A stretch of DNA of 64,000 nt from Blastopirellula marina (GCF_002967765.1 NZ_PUHY01000001.1:310001-374000); one strand, 5' to 3'. Numbered from the stretch's first letter, positions 7,904 through 17,157 are shown. Numbers and translations: made by a program. The notes: generated by a model from the letters alone, not told the origin.

Positions 7904-10744
7904 ATGAACCTGACTCGACTTTGGGCTACTCAATTCGTGGCCTTTGCTCTCTTGGCTATGACTACGAAGATCACCCTCGCCGACGCGCCCGCCGATTTGT
8001 TGCTGAAGGGAGGACGCGTGGTCGATGGAACGGGGGCACCTTGGTTCCAAGCGGACGTCTTGATCGACGACGGAAAGATTGTCGAGATTGGGCATGTTGA
8101 ACCAGAATCAGCCAAGCGCGTCATCGACGCCACCGGACTAGTCGTCGCCCCAGGCTTCATTGACATGATGGGACAATCGGCCACACCTCTCTTGGAAGAT
8201 CCCAATACGGGCATCAACGTTCTAACCCAGGGAATCACGACCATCAACTGCGGTGAAGGTGCCTCGGCAGCGCCACTTTCCGACAAGGAGTTGGAGACTC
8301 GCGGCTGGACCACTATGGCGGAATACTTTCAGCTGTTGGATATGAAAGGGATGCCCGTCAACGTAGTGCAAACCGTCGGCCATACGCAGATTCGCCGACT
8401 TGTTCTGGGGGACGTCGACCGTCGTCCGAATGACGAAGAACTTGCTCGTATGATGGCGTACGTTGACGAGGCAATGGATGCCGGAGCGATTGGTCTCTCG
8501 ACAGCGTTAATCTATCCACCAGCCGTCTATGCACAAACCAAGGAAATTGCTGCCCTTGCCTCTGTGGCCGGAAAGCATGGGGGTCGCTATTACACCCACA
8601 TGCGGAACGAAGGGGACATGCTGATCGAAGCGATCGACGAAGCTATTGCAATCGGCGATGAAGCGGGTGTTCCGGTTCACATCTTTCATCTCAAAGCGGC
8701 CGGTCGTCAGAATTGGGGCAAAATGCAACTGGCGATCGCCCGCATTCAAGCCGCTCGTGACGAAGGTAAACAGGTTACTGCCGATGTCTACCCCTATATC
8801 AACAACGGACTTGGAATCGCCGCGTTGATTCATCCTCGCCATTTTGCGATGGGGCGAGAAAACCTTTATCAAAAGCTGAAGACCGATCAGGCTTTGCGGG
8901 ACGAGATCAAGCAAGAGATGCTGACAACCGACGGCTGGGAAAACTGGTTCCGCCACGTCGGGCACGACTGGAGCAAGGTTGTGGTGGGAACCCCTGGTAA
9001 AGGTGACTACAACGAGTTTGCTGGTAGCAGCATCGCTGAAATCGCCCAGACCAAAGGTGAAGATCCGTGGGATACATTCTTCAACTTGGTCGGTAGCGGA
9101 GCATTCGTCATGCCGCAGAGCATGACCGATGCGAATTTGATTCTGAAGATGCAACAAGAGTTTATCTCTTTCTGCACCGATGTTGGGCCAGTTCATGATC
9201 GGGGAGGGGCTTCGCACCCACGAGGGTTCGGAGCTTTCCCACGCATGGTTTCCCGGTATGTTCGTGATCTGGGTGCCATCTCGTTGGAAGAGGCCGTTTC
9301 GAAGGCGAGTGCCTCGGCCGCGAACAATGTCATGGCTTACGACCGGGGACGCATCTCAGAGGGACTCGCCGCCGACATCATCGTATTCGACTACGATAAT
9401 CTGACGGAGAACGCCACCTTCGCCAATCCTCACGAGATTTCAACTGGAATGAAATTCGTCATTGTTAACGGTGAGGTCGTATTGGACGAGGGGAAGTTCA
9501 CAGGCGCTCGACCTGGCCGAGTCTTGCGTGGCCCTGGCTATCAAAGTGATAAGGCCCCGTATGCGATTGCTACCGGCAAAGAATTACAGGAAACAAAAGC
9601 CCTGGATGAGGCCGTCCAGTCAGCAATGAAAGAGTATTCGATTCCGGGGGCAGCAATAGCAGTGACCCATCACGGCAAATTGGTTTACGCTCGCGGATTC
9701 GGGTATGCCGACTTGGGAGCTCGTGAACCAGTTCAACCAGAAAGTCTTTTTCGCCTGGCAAGTATTTCCAAGCCGATCACCGCAGTCGCCATCATGCAAC
9801 TGATCGAGCAAGGCAAACTTTCAATGGACGATAAGGTATTCGAGATACTGAAATATGAACCTATCTTGGAGGGTGAAGCAAAGTTCGACAAACGCTTGAA
9901 CGACATTACCATTCGCCATCTGCTTCAACACCGCGGAGGATGGGATCGGGATAAGTCATTCGACGCCATGTTCCGTTCGGTCGATTTTGCAAACCTCGCT
10001 CAAATGCCACCTCCGGCCGACTGCGACGCAATTATTCGTGTGATGCTTGGCAAACCACTCGACTTCGATCCTGGCGAGCGATATGCCTACTCCAATCTCG
10101 GGTACTGCATCTTAGGTCGAGTCATTGAGGAACTGTCCGGCGAAGCGTACGACAACTATGTGAAGAATCACGTTCTCCATCCCATCGGTGCCACGGAAAT
10201 GCGAATCGGAGCGACTCACTTACCGGGCCGAGCCGATGGCGAAGTTCGCTACTATGATCCGGGATTCAGTCGATCCGTTTTCGCGAAGAATCTAGGACAA
10301 CAGGTTCCCAACGCCTATGGAGCGTGGTACCTCGAATCGATGGACTCGCACGGGGCCTGGATTTCCTCAGCGATTGATCTCGCCAGATTTGGAACCTGTC
10401 TTGATCAACCAGACAATTGTCCGATTCTCACTGCCGAATCGATCGAATTGATGTTTACTCCCGCACCGAATGAGACAGACCGTAACGGCAGACACTATGT
10501 CTCCGGTTGGAGCGTTAACACCGATGATAATGGTCTCAAATCCGTTGGACATGGTGGCTCCCTGCCAGGAACAAACACATCCCTCACGCGTCGCGAGGAT
10601 GGCAAGAATGTGGTCATTCTACTAAACGCACGGACGTCCGGCACGACCAACCGCTTGATCAACATCTTGAATGAGCGGGTACACAACGCCGTGGATCACA
10701 TTGAGAACTGGCCCGAAATCAACTTGTTCGAGCCGACTCGGTAG
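7904..10744 (+). CDS. Secreted fusion: N-acyl-D-amino-acid deacylase + beta-lactamase-fold serine hydrolase
   Basis: A 946-residue exported protein with a signal peptide at residues 1-27 (ending ITLADA). Residues about 30-550 are a D-aminoacylase amidohydrolase. The single-metal ligand set is present: C116 (INCGEG), H232 (YYTHMRNEGD) and H262 (FHLKAAG). The catalytic-type aspartate D426 and the GGASHPRGFG loop also remain. The usual HxH after GFID is replaced by MMGQS (88-92). Residues about 560-946 are a class C beta-lactamase/D-aminopeptidase fold with S620-x-x-K623, Y729-S-N and H883-G-G, all intact. Two hydrolases acting on D-residues are thus joined in one periplasmic chain. The ATG at 7904 is preferred over TTG 7892. 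It lies 24 bases after the epimerase, in the same operon. Confidence 0.88.
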   Translation: MNLTRLWATQFVAFALLAMTTKITLADAPADLLLKGGRVVDGTGAPWFQADVLIDDGKIVEIGHVEPESAKRVIDATGLVVAPGFIDMMGQSATPLLEDPNTGINVLTQGITTINCGEGASAAPLSDKELETRGWTTMAEYFQLLDMKGMPVNVVQTVGHTQIRRLVLGDVDRRPNDEELARMMAYVDEAMDAGAIGLSTALIYPPAVYAQTKEIAALASVAGKHGGRYYTHMRNEGDMLIEAIDEAIAIGDEAGVPVHIFHLKAAGRQNWGKMQLAIARIQAARDEGKQVTADVYPYINNGLGIAALIHPRHFAMGRENLYQKLKTDQALRDEIKQEMLTTDGWENWFRHVGHDWSKVVVGTPGKGDYNEFAGSSIAEIAQTKGEDPWDTFFNLVGSGAFVMPQSMTDANLILKMQQEFISFCTDVGPVHDRGGASHPRGFGAFPRMVSRYVRDLGAISLEEAVSKASASAANNVMAYDRGRISEGLAADIIVFDYDNLTENATFANPHEISTGMKFVIVNGEVVLDEGKFTGARPGRVLRGPGYQSDKAPYAIATGKELQETKALDEAVQSAMKEYSIPGAAIAVTHHGKLVYARGFGYADLGAREPVQPESLFRLASISKPITAVAIMQLIEQGKLSMDDKVFEILKYEPILEGEAKFDKRLNDITIRHLLQHRGGWDRDKSFDAMFRSVDFANLAQMPPPADCDAIIRVMLGKPLDFDPGERYAYSNLGYCILGRVIEELSGEAYDNYVKNHVLHPIGATEMRIGATHLPGRADGEVRYYDPGFSRSVFAKNLGQQVPNAYGAWYLESMDSHGAWISSAIDLARFGTCLDQPDNCPILTAESIELMFTPAPNETDRNGRHYVSGWSVNTDDNGLKSVGHGGSLPGTNTSLTRREDGKNVVILLNARTSGTTNRLINILNERVHNAVDHIENWPEINLFEPTR

Positions 10745-10815
10745 TTCATGATCAACCAAGTTCGTACACTTCTCGCCATTGAAAACTCTCCTAGGGCCAA
10801 CTAAGGACCAGCCTC

Positions 10816-13218
10816 ATGCTGAAGCATTCGTCTTTCATATTTCGCATGCTGCTAGTGACGCTTTCGGTGATTTTGACCATGCAGGGAACACATTCCAACG
10901 GGCAAGAGCCCGCCAATCCGCAGGGCACATCCAAGACCACGCCAGTCGATTACGGACCGGCCATCGCCAAACTGAAAGCCGCAGCACAATATGAGCTAGA
11001 CCAGCACGACTTACCAGCATTGTCGATCTCGCTGGTCGATGACGATCAAGTCATTTGGGCCGACGGATTCGGCTTTCAAGATGCCGACAAAAAGGTCCCA
11101 GCCAGCAAGCGAACCATCTACCGGGTTGGTTCCGTTTCAAAATTGTTCACCGATATCGCCGTGATGCAATTTGTTGAAGAAGGATCACTTGACCTGGAAG
11201 CGCCGGTTCAGCAGTACTTACCCGACTTTCATCCTGAAAATCCATACGAAACGCCAATCACTCTCCGTCAATTGATGTCGCATCGCTCTGGCCTGGTACG
11301 CGAACCACCGGTCGGAAACTACTTTGATCCGACCGAACCAACCCTGGCCGAAACGATTGCCAGCTTGAATAATACAACACTGGTCTACCCTCCCAACACG
11401 AAAACTAAATACTCCAACGCGGCTGTGTCGGTTGTTGGCGCCGCTCTCGAAAAAAAGGCGGGTGTTCCCTTCGAGCGAAGAATCGAGCAATGCTTGCTCA
11501 ATCCGCTGGAAATGCCCAACAGCAGTTTCGATCGTCCAGCGAACCAGGAAGACTTCCTAGCTACCGGATGGATGTGGACCTATGATGGCCGTCGATTCGA
11601 GGCACCGACGTTCTCGCTCGGCACTGGTCCCGCTGGCAACTTCTATTCCAATGTGGTCGACCTCTCCCAGCTTTTGATCTGTCTTTTTCAAGATGGCAAG
11701 ACACCCGTTGGACCGATCTTGAAGCCTGAAACCTTGAATCACATGATTACACCGACGATGGACGAGCATGGTGCTGAGAACCGTGACTTCGGAATCGGTT
11801 TTCACATCCAGAAGTTGGATAACTATACAAAGGTTGGTCACGGCGGGGCAATCTACGGTTTTTCTACCCAGTTCGAGGCTTTGCCAGAACGCAAGTTAGG
11901 AGTCGCCGCAGCGTCCTCTTTGGATGGAACGAACAATATTGTTCGTCAGCTGGTCGATTATGCCTTGCGATTGATGATCGCGACTCAAGATGGCCAGCCG
12001 TTACCGGAGTACCCAAAGACGGCCGCACTGGCAACAGAACGTGCCAAGTCGCTTGTGGGAGCCTACGGGAGAGAAGGAACCTCAGAGATCCTCAAGATTT
12101 CGGAACTGAACGGCGACGTGTTTCTCGATCAGGGGGTATTCCGCCGCCAACTCCGCGCAACTTCGTCCGATGGAGCCATCGTTACCGACGATCCATTCGG
12201 TTACGGCAGTCCGCTCGTTCCACATGGCTCGACCGGGGTCAAATACGGTGACACAGTCTACGAGCGACTACCCGACGAACCGCCCGTTGCTAGCCCGGAT
12301 CGTTGGGACGGATTGATCGGCGAATACGGCTGGGATCACAACACCTTGTATATCCTTGAGAAGGATGGACAACTCCACGCGTTAATCGAATGGTTCTACG
12401 ATTACCCGCTCACTGAAATCAGCCCGAATGTTTTTGCCTTCCCTGACTACGGTTTGTATCACGGTGAAAAGTTGTTCTTCTCCCGCGACGAAACAGGGAG
12501 TGCCACCGAGGTTAGGGCGGCTGAGATATCTTTCAAGCGTCGACCTGTTGGCACGAAGCATGGCGATACCTTTAAGATCGATCCAGTGCGACCGATCGAA
12601 GAGCTACGCCCCATTGCGCTGGCTGCCTCGCCACCGAACGAGCCTGGCGACTTTGTTGAGGCCGACTTAGTCGAACTGATTTCCTTAGATCCGACGATCA
12701 AGCTCGACATTCGCTATGCCACCACCAACAATTTCATGGGCGCCGTCATGTATCAGCAGCCCCAAGCATTCATGCAGCGTCCTGCCGCGGAAGCCCTGGT
12801 GCGTGTGCATCAGCGGTTAAAGGAACGCGGCCTGGGGTTACTTATACACGACGCCTATCGTCCCTGGTTTGTCACCAAAATGTTTTGGGATGCGACTCCT
12901 GCTTCCATGCAAGACTTCGTTGCCAATCCCGCGAATGGATCGCGTCACAATCGAGGATGTGCGGCGGATTTAACGCTTTATGATCTCGCTACTGGCAAGC
13001 CCATTGAAATGGTCGCGACTTACGATGAGTTCTCGCCCCGGTCCTTTCCAATGTATCCTGGCGGCACGTCTCGCCAGCGCTGGTATCGTCAATTCCTTCG
13101 CGTGTCGATGGAGCCGGAGAACTTCACCATTTATCCCTTGGAATGGTGGCACTTCGACTATCAAGACTGGAGCAAGTACCGTATTGGGAACGCAACATTT
13201 GAAGAACTAACCAAATAA
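10816..13218 (+). CDS. Secreted fusion: beta-lactamase-fold serine hydrolase + VanX-type D-Ala-D-Ala dipeptidase
   Basis: An 800-residue exported protein with a signal peptide at 1-30. Residues about 45-390 are a beta-lactamase/D-aminopeptidase fold with S106-x-x-K109, Y199-S-N and H342-G-G. Residues about 405-580 form two small beta-rich repeats (LVGAYGREG and LIGEYGWDH starts), probably lipocalin-like. Residues about 610-800 are peptidase family M15D: R682 (DAYRPW), zinc ligands H711 and D718 (SRHNRGCAAD), E776 and H779 (PLEWWH). These match the VanX/DdpX active site, which cleaves D-Ala-D-Ala dipeptide. The gene follows the D-aminoacylase fusion by 71 bases. Both active sites look complete. 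Joining of these two D-specific hydrolase folds in one chain seems rare, although I could not search for it. Confidence 0.88.
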   Translation: MLKHSSFIFRMLLVTLSVILTMQGTHSNGQEPANPQGTSKTTPVDYGPAIAKLKAAAQYELDQHDLPALSISLVDDDQVIWADGFGFQDADKKVPASKRTIYRVGSVSKLFTDIAVMQFVEEGSLDLEAPVQQYLPDFHPENPYETPITLRQLMSHRSGLVREPPVGNYFDPTEPTLAETIASLNNTTLVYPPNTKTKYSNAAVSVVGAALEKKAGVPFERRIEQCLLNPLEMPNSSFDRPANQEDFLATGWMWTYDGRRFEAPTFSLGTGPAGNFYSNVVDLSQLLICLFQDGKTPVGPILKPETLNHMITPTMDEHGAENRDFGIGFHIQKLDNYTKVGHGGAIYGFSTQFEALPERKLGVAAASSLDGTNNIVRQLVDYALRLMIATQDGQPLPEYPKTAALATERAKSLVGAYGREGTSEILKISELNGDVFLDQGVFRRQLRATSSDGAIVTDDPFGYGSPLVPHGSTGVKYGDTVYERLPDEPPVASPDRWDGLIGEYGWDHNTLYILEKDGQLHALIEWFYDYPLTEISPNVFAFPDYGLYHGEKLFFSRDETGSATEVRAAEISFKRRPVGTKHGDTFKIDPVRPIEELRPIALAASPPNEPGDFVEADLVELISLDPTIKLDIRYATTNNFMGAVMYQQPQAFMQRPAAEALVRVHQRLKERGLGLLIHDAYRPWFVTKMFWDATPASMQDFVANPANGSRHNRGCAADLTLYDLATGKPIEMVATYDEFSPRSFPMYPGGTSRQRWYRQFLRVSMEPENFTIYPLEWWHFDYQDWSKYRIGNATFEELTK

Positions 13219-13268
13219 CATCTTGCTCTAACCCACTACATCCCTACCCCGTCCTCTAGGCCCATCCG

Positions 13269-13297
13269 TTGTTGATGTAGCTTCGTTTTGGCATAAT
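13269..13297 (+). promoter_or_regulatory. Possible sigma70-type promoter
   Basis: TTGTTG (13269-13274) is followed after 17 bases by CATAAT (13292-13297), about 45 bases before the asparagine-synthetase-like gene. The -10 match is good and the -35 match is weak. The location is right for a promoter separating the following trio from the D-amino-acid operon. Confidence 0.25.
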
Positions 13298-13341
13298 TCG
13301 GTGTCGTACACTTCGACTTCCTAATCGCCAATGCTGAGGCA

Positions 13342-14673
13342 ATGATGCATAACATCGTCCCCATTGAACGCCTGGTAAATCTTCTCGATCCTGAGGGAAA
13401 CGCCCTGCTTAACATGTCCGTTGACGAGGCGGTCGAACGCGTTGGATCGGGCGATCCAGCACGTGTACGTGAGATTGATGGCCATTTTGCATTGCTTTCA
13501 AAGAACGGTACGATCATTCGCATGGCGCGATCCATTGGTCGCCCGATGCGTTACTTCCTGGCGAAGCGATCCGAAGGCCCGTGCCTGGTTGTCGCCGAGA
13601 GGATCGACGAGATCTATGAGTTTCTCAAGAGCGAGGGCCTGCACGGCCAGTTCCATCCTTCCTACACACGGATGGTTCCCGCGCACCACATTATGGAGTT
13701 AGCACTCGTCGGCTGTCCCGATCCCAATCCGACGACCATCCGCTACTTTGATCCTCAGCCGAACCAGCTAAGCAGCAACTTAGACGAAATCGGAGCACGG
13801 TACATCGGTAAACTGGCGGAGGAGATCAACGGTTGGCTCGATTCAATTCCATCCGAGCAGCCACTTGGCGTTCTCTTTTCCGGGGGAATCGATAGTGGCT
13901 CTGTACTCTTGGTACTGTACCATTTGCTTCTCAAACGAGGCGAGTCCCCAGCTCGCCTAAAAGCATTCACCTTAAGCGTCGAGAATGGTGGCACCGATGT
14001 GGGTCAAGCCGAACGTTTCCTTGCTGAACTTGACTTGAGCATGTTTTGGGAACCGATAGAGGCCCAAGGAGACGACCTCGATTTCCGAGACGCCGTTCGA
14101 ATCATCGAAGATTACAAGCCGCTCGATGTTCAAGCGGCAACGATGGGGCTGGCGTTATGCCGTGGCATCCGCAACCGTTATCCAGATTGGAAGTACTTGA
14201 TCGATGGAGACGGAGGTGACGAGAACCTCAAAGATTACCCAATCGAGGACAACCCAGAGCTCACCATCCGCAGTGTGTTGAATAATCAGATGCTTTACCA
14301 GGAAGGTTGGGGAGTGGATGCCGTGAAACATTCTCTGACCTATTCCGGAGGGCAAAGTCGTGGACATGTTCGATCGCATGCCCCGGCGAAGGCGCTGGGA
14401 TTTAGCGGATTTAGCCCGTATGCGTTGCCAAATGTGATTGAAGTCGCCGAAGGCATTCCGTTCATCGAACTTACCGATTGGAGCCATGACGAGCTATACA
14501 AGCTAAAAGGGGAAATCGTCCGCCGAGGTGTTGAGCAGATCACGGGATTGTCGATGCCAGTCTTCGAGAAACAACGTTTCCAACGCGGCACCATTTCTAG
14601 CGAGCAATTCGCGGAGCTATTTCCGACCGACGAAATGGAATACCGTCGAGCTTTCGCGCAACGTTATGAGTAA
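13342..14673 (+). CDS. Asparagine-synthetase-like ATP-dependent amide ligase lacking the N-terminal cysteine
   Basis: A 443-residue relative of asparagine and beta-lactam synthetases. Residues about 45-130 retain the class II amidotransferase fold signature (IDGHFALL, then SIGRPMRYFLA), but there is no Cys2 nucleophile, so glutamine hydrolysis is unlikely. Residues 175-440 are the PP-loop synthetase domain with SGGIDS (180-185) and DGDGGDE (288-294). It would adenylate a carboxylate and couple it to an amine or make an intramolecular amide. It is shorter than AsnB (about 550) and lacks clear asparagine-making context. The next gene starts 8 bases before its end. Role unknown; a ligase in natural-product or cofactor/RNA modification synthesis is the best guess. 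Confidence 0.78.
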   Translation: MMHNIVPIERLVNLLDPEGNALLNMSVDEAVERVGSGDPARVREIDGHFALLSKNGTIIRMARSIGRPMRYFLAKRSEGPCLVVAERIDEIYEFLKSEGLHGQFHPSYTRMVPAHHIMELALVGCPDPNPTTIRYFDPQPNQLSSNLDEIGARYIGKLAEEINGWLDSIPSEQPLGVLFSGGIDSGSVLLVLYHLLLKRGESPARLKAFTLSVENGGTDVGQAERFLAELDLSMFWEPIEAQGDDLDFRDAVRIIEDYKPLDVQAATMGLALCRGIRNRYPDWKYLIDGDGGDENLKDYPIEDNPELTIRSVLNNQMLYQEGWGVDAVKHSLTYSGGQSRGHVRSHAPAKALGFSGFSPYALPNVIEVAEGIPFIELTDWSHDELYKLKGEIVRRGVEQITGLSMPVFEKQRFQRGTISSEQFAELFPTDEMEYRRAFAQRYE

Positions 14674-15628
14674 GCCTTCCCAACGTCTTACCGACGCCGA
14701 GATCCTGGCATATCGCCCGCCGAAAAACAAGGTAACGGCTGATCAGCCTTACGCTTACCTTGTCGAAAAGGAGCGGGCTGCTAACGGTACGATTGTCGAC
14801 GTAGCGACCTTGTTTCTGACAAATCGTGAATGTCCGTTTCGTTGCTTGATGTGCGATCTGTGGAAAAATACCACCGACACGAGTGTCCCTGTCGGTGCGA
14901 TTACCAATCAGATCGATTTCGCCTTGAGCGAATTACCGCCTGCGTCGCAAATCAAGCTATACAACAGTGGCAACTTCTTCGACGCAAAAGCAATCCCGTC
15001 CGCCGACCTAGAGGGAATTGCATGCAGGATGCAGTCCTTCGACCATGTTATTGTCGAAAACCATCCTCGACTTTGCGGTGATGCCTGTCGAACTTTCAGC
15101 AAGCTACTCGCGGAAACGACTCTCGAAGTTGCCCTTGGACTCGAAACCGTTGACCCGCAAGTATTACCACGGCTCAACAAGCAAATGACGCTCGATGATT
15201 ACGCGCGGGCAGTGGAACGTTTGCTATCCGCTGGGATCTCAGTGCGAAGTTTTATCCTGCTTAAAGCACCATTTCAAACCGAAGAGCAAGGCATCGAATG
15301 GGCCCTTCGCTCCATCGAATTCGCCGTCGGTCTGGGTGTCGGTTGTTGTGCCGTCATCCCAACCCGCGAAGGCAACGGAATCATGGAGCAACTACGATCA
15401 CTCGGTCACTATGCGCCTCCTACGTTATCGTCGCTTGAACAGGTCATGACCGAAGGCTTGCGGCTCGTTGGTAATCGCGGCCGTCTTTTTGTCGATCTCT
15501 GGGATCTGAAGCAATTCGCTTCATGTCAACGATGTGTGGGGAAACGCAGTAATCGTCTTGCGGAAATGAATCTTCAACAGCAGTCACTTCCCCCGGTGGC
15601 ATGCAAATGCAGTGAGTTAACGACGTGA
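14666..15628 (+). CDS. Radical SAM enzyme
   Basis: A 320-residue radical SAM protein. The [4Fe-4S] motif is C56-x3-C60-x2-C63 (CPFRCLMC). Later motifs (IKLYNSGNFFD, VALGLETVD, SFILLKAPF) resemble the group that includes TIGR01210-type and archaeosine-related enzymes. A C-terminal CxxC (CQRC) plus CKC might hold a second cluster or a zinc. The substrate is unknown. ATG 14666 overlaps the previous gene by 8 bases, and the stop overlaps the next start (GTGA), so the three genes should be translated as a unit. Longer upstream starts run deep into the previous gene and were rejected. Confidence 0.82.
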   Translation: MSKPSQRLTDAEILAYRPPKNKVTADQPYAYLVEKERAANGTIVDVATLFLTNRECPFRCLMCDLWKNTTDTSVPVGAITNQIDFALSELPPASQIKLYNSGNFFDAKAIPSADLEGIACRMQSFDHVIVENHPRLCGDACRTFSKLLAETTLEVALGLETVDPQVLPRLNKQMTLDDYARAVERLLSAGISVRSFILLKAPFQTEEQGIEWALRSIEFAVGLGVGCCAVIPTREGNGIMEQLRSLGHYAPPTLSSLEQVMTEGLRLVGNRGRLFVDLWDLKQFASCQRCVGKRSNRLAEMNLQQQSLPPVACKCSELTT

Positions 15629-17157
15629 ATGAATCACTCTCGGTCGACGTCGCGGTCGTGGGAGCAGGTTTCGGGGGAAGCTTGACTGCGCTGATCCTTA
15701 ATCGCATTGGCTTCCGCGTGGCCGTACTCGAACGTGGTCGTCATCCTCGTTTCGCGTTGGGCGAATCTTCGACCCCGACAGCCGATTTGGTTCTCCGCGA
15801 TTTGGCTAGGCGATATGATCTTCCGTTTCTAAATTCGCTTTCCCGTTATGGTGATTGGCTGCAGAGCTGTCCCGACATCATCCGTGGCCCAAAACGTGGC
15901 TTCTCTTACTTCTCTCACCAGGCCAATCATGAATTTGAATGCCACGCTGACCACCGTAATGAATTGCTTGTAGCTGCCAGTCATAGCCAGGCCTCAGCGG
16001 ATACCCATTGGCTGCGCAGCGATGTGGACTCGTTCTTCGTCCAGCAACTTGAGTCTGCGGGAATTTCCTATTTTGATCAAACCGAGGTTACGGTTGAAGA
16101 TGATCGACCTAGCTGGCAGCTTGTTGGGTCGCGAGAAGATGGAACATCGCTTTTTATCCAAGCAGCGTTCCTGATTGATGCTACAGGAGAGGCCTCTTTC
16201 CTACCGAAAACGTTTGGACTGAAGCAACTTGGCGACCGGATGCGTACGAATTCCCAAGCGGTCTTCGCCCACATGGAAGGAGTGCTTCCTTGGGAAACCA
16301 TGCTTCAACAGCAAGACGCTCGCACAATAGACCATCCGTTTCCGTGCGATGCAGCTGCCTTGCATCATTTACTTCACGTTGGCTGGATGTGGCAACTCCG
16401 TTTTGATAACGGAGTAACGAGTGTAGGTATCGCAACTAACTCAAAAGCATCTCCGTTAAATCCAAAGCTGAGTGCTACAGATCAGTGGAATCAGACTTTA
16501 AACCGTTACCCTTCCCTGGCGAAGCAGTTTGCATCTTCGCGCATCGTCGCGCCTAAAAACGAGATCTGCCGAACAGGGCGATTACAACGACAATGGTCGC
16601 AGTTGTCCGGACTGAACTGGGCCCTGCTTCCCCATACGGCCGGATTTGTTGATCCGCTGTACAGCAGCGGCATCGCACATACGGTTTGTGGCATCGAACG
16701 ACTTTGCCACTTACTCGAACAGCACTGGCTGCGCGACTCGCTTGAAATCGTGTTGGATCATTATGCCAGTACGATTCGATCTGAACTCGACCTTCTGGAT
16801 GAACTGGTCGCTGGAAGCTACGCCGCAATGAACGATTTTTCCCTTTTCGTCCCGTACTCGATGCTCTACTTCGCGGCAGCCACGACTTATGAGACAAATC
16901 GACTACGTTCCAGTTTCACACCGGAAATGGCGATACTGTGTGCTGATAATCAGCCATTTCGAGAAGTCGTAACCCAAGTGACAGGTGAGCTTAGACGCGT
17001 CGTGAACTCCGAGAGATCCGACCGGACAAGCTGTCACTTCTTTGAAACGGTGGCGACCGCAATCGCTCCTTATAACACCGCAGGTCTTTGCGACACATCC
17101 GTTAACAACATGTACCGCTACACAGCCGTCGAGAAATCGCACTCGCACCGAGCCTAA
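15625..17157 (+). CDS. FAD-dependent halogenase-like oxidoreductase
   Basis: A 510-residue flavoprotein. The dinucleotide-binding GAGFGG (12-17) is at the N-terminus, followed by LGESSTPTADLVLRDLA, the region that in tryptophan halogenases and related monooxygenases carries GE-x2-P. A second FAD signature (FLIDATGEASFLP) lies near residue 180. GWMWQLRF at about 252-259 resembles the WxWxI segment of flavin halogenases, but is not an exact match. Geranylgeranyl-reductase-like oxidoreductases have similar folds, so halogenation is not proven. The GTG start overlaps the radical SAM stop by 4 bases. Its own end overlaps the end of the convergent minus-strand gene by 4 bases (17154-17157). Confidence 0.75.
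   Translation: MNESLSVDVAVVGAGFGGSLTALILNRIGFRVAVLERGRHPRFALGESSTPTADLVLRDLARRYDLPFLNSLSRYGDWLQSCPDIIRGPKRGFSYFSHQANHEFECHADHRNELLVAASHSQASADTHWLRSDVDSFFVQQLESAGISYFDQTEVTVEDDRPSWQLVGSREDGTSLFIQAAFLIDATGEASFLPKTFGLKQLGDRMRTNSQAVFAHMEGVLPWETMLQQQDARTIDHPFPCDAAALHHLLHVGWMWQLRFDNGVTSVGIATNSKASPLNPKLSATDQWNQTLNRYPSLAKQFASSRIVAPKNEICRTGRLQRQWSQLSGLNWALLPHTAGFVDPLYSSGIAHTVCGIERLCHLLEQHWLRDSLEIVLDHYASTIRSELDLLDELVAGSYAAMNDFSLFVPYSMLYFAAATTYETNRLRSSFTPEMAILCADNQPFREVVTQVTGELRRVVNSERSDRTSCHFFETVATAIAPYNTAGLCDTSVNNMYRYTAVEKSHSHRA

Noticed and set aside
14666-15628. Radical SAM protein as an archaeosine synthase partner (RaSEA)
   Set aside because: Later motifs are similar, but the cysteine arrangement and the absence of ArcS or a tRNA-guanine transglycosylase argue against naming it so.
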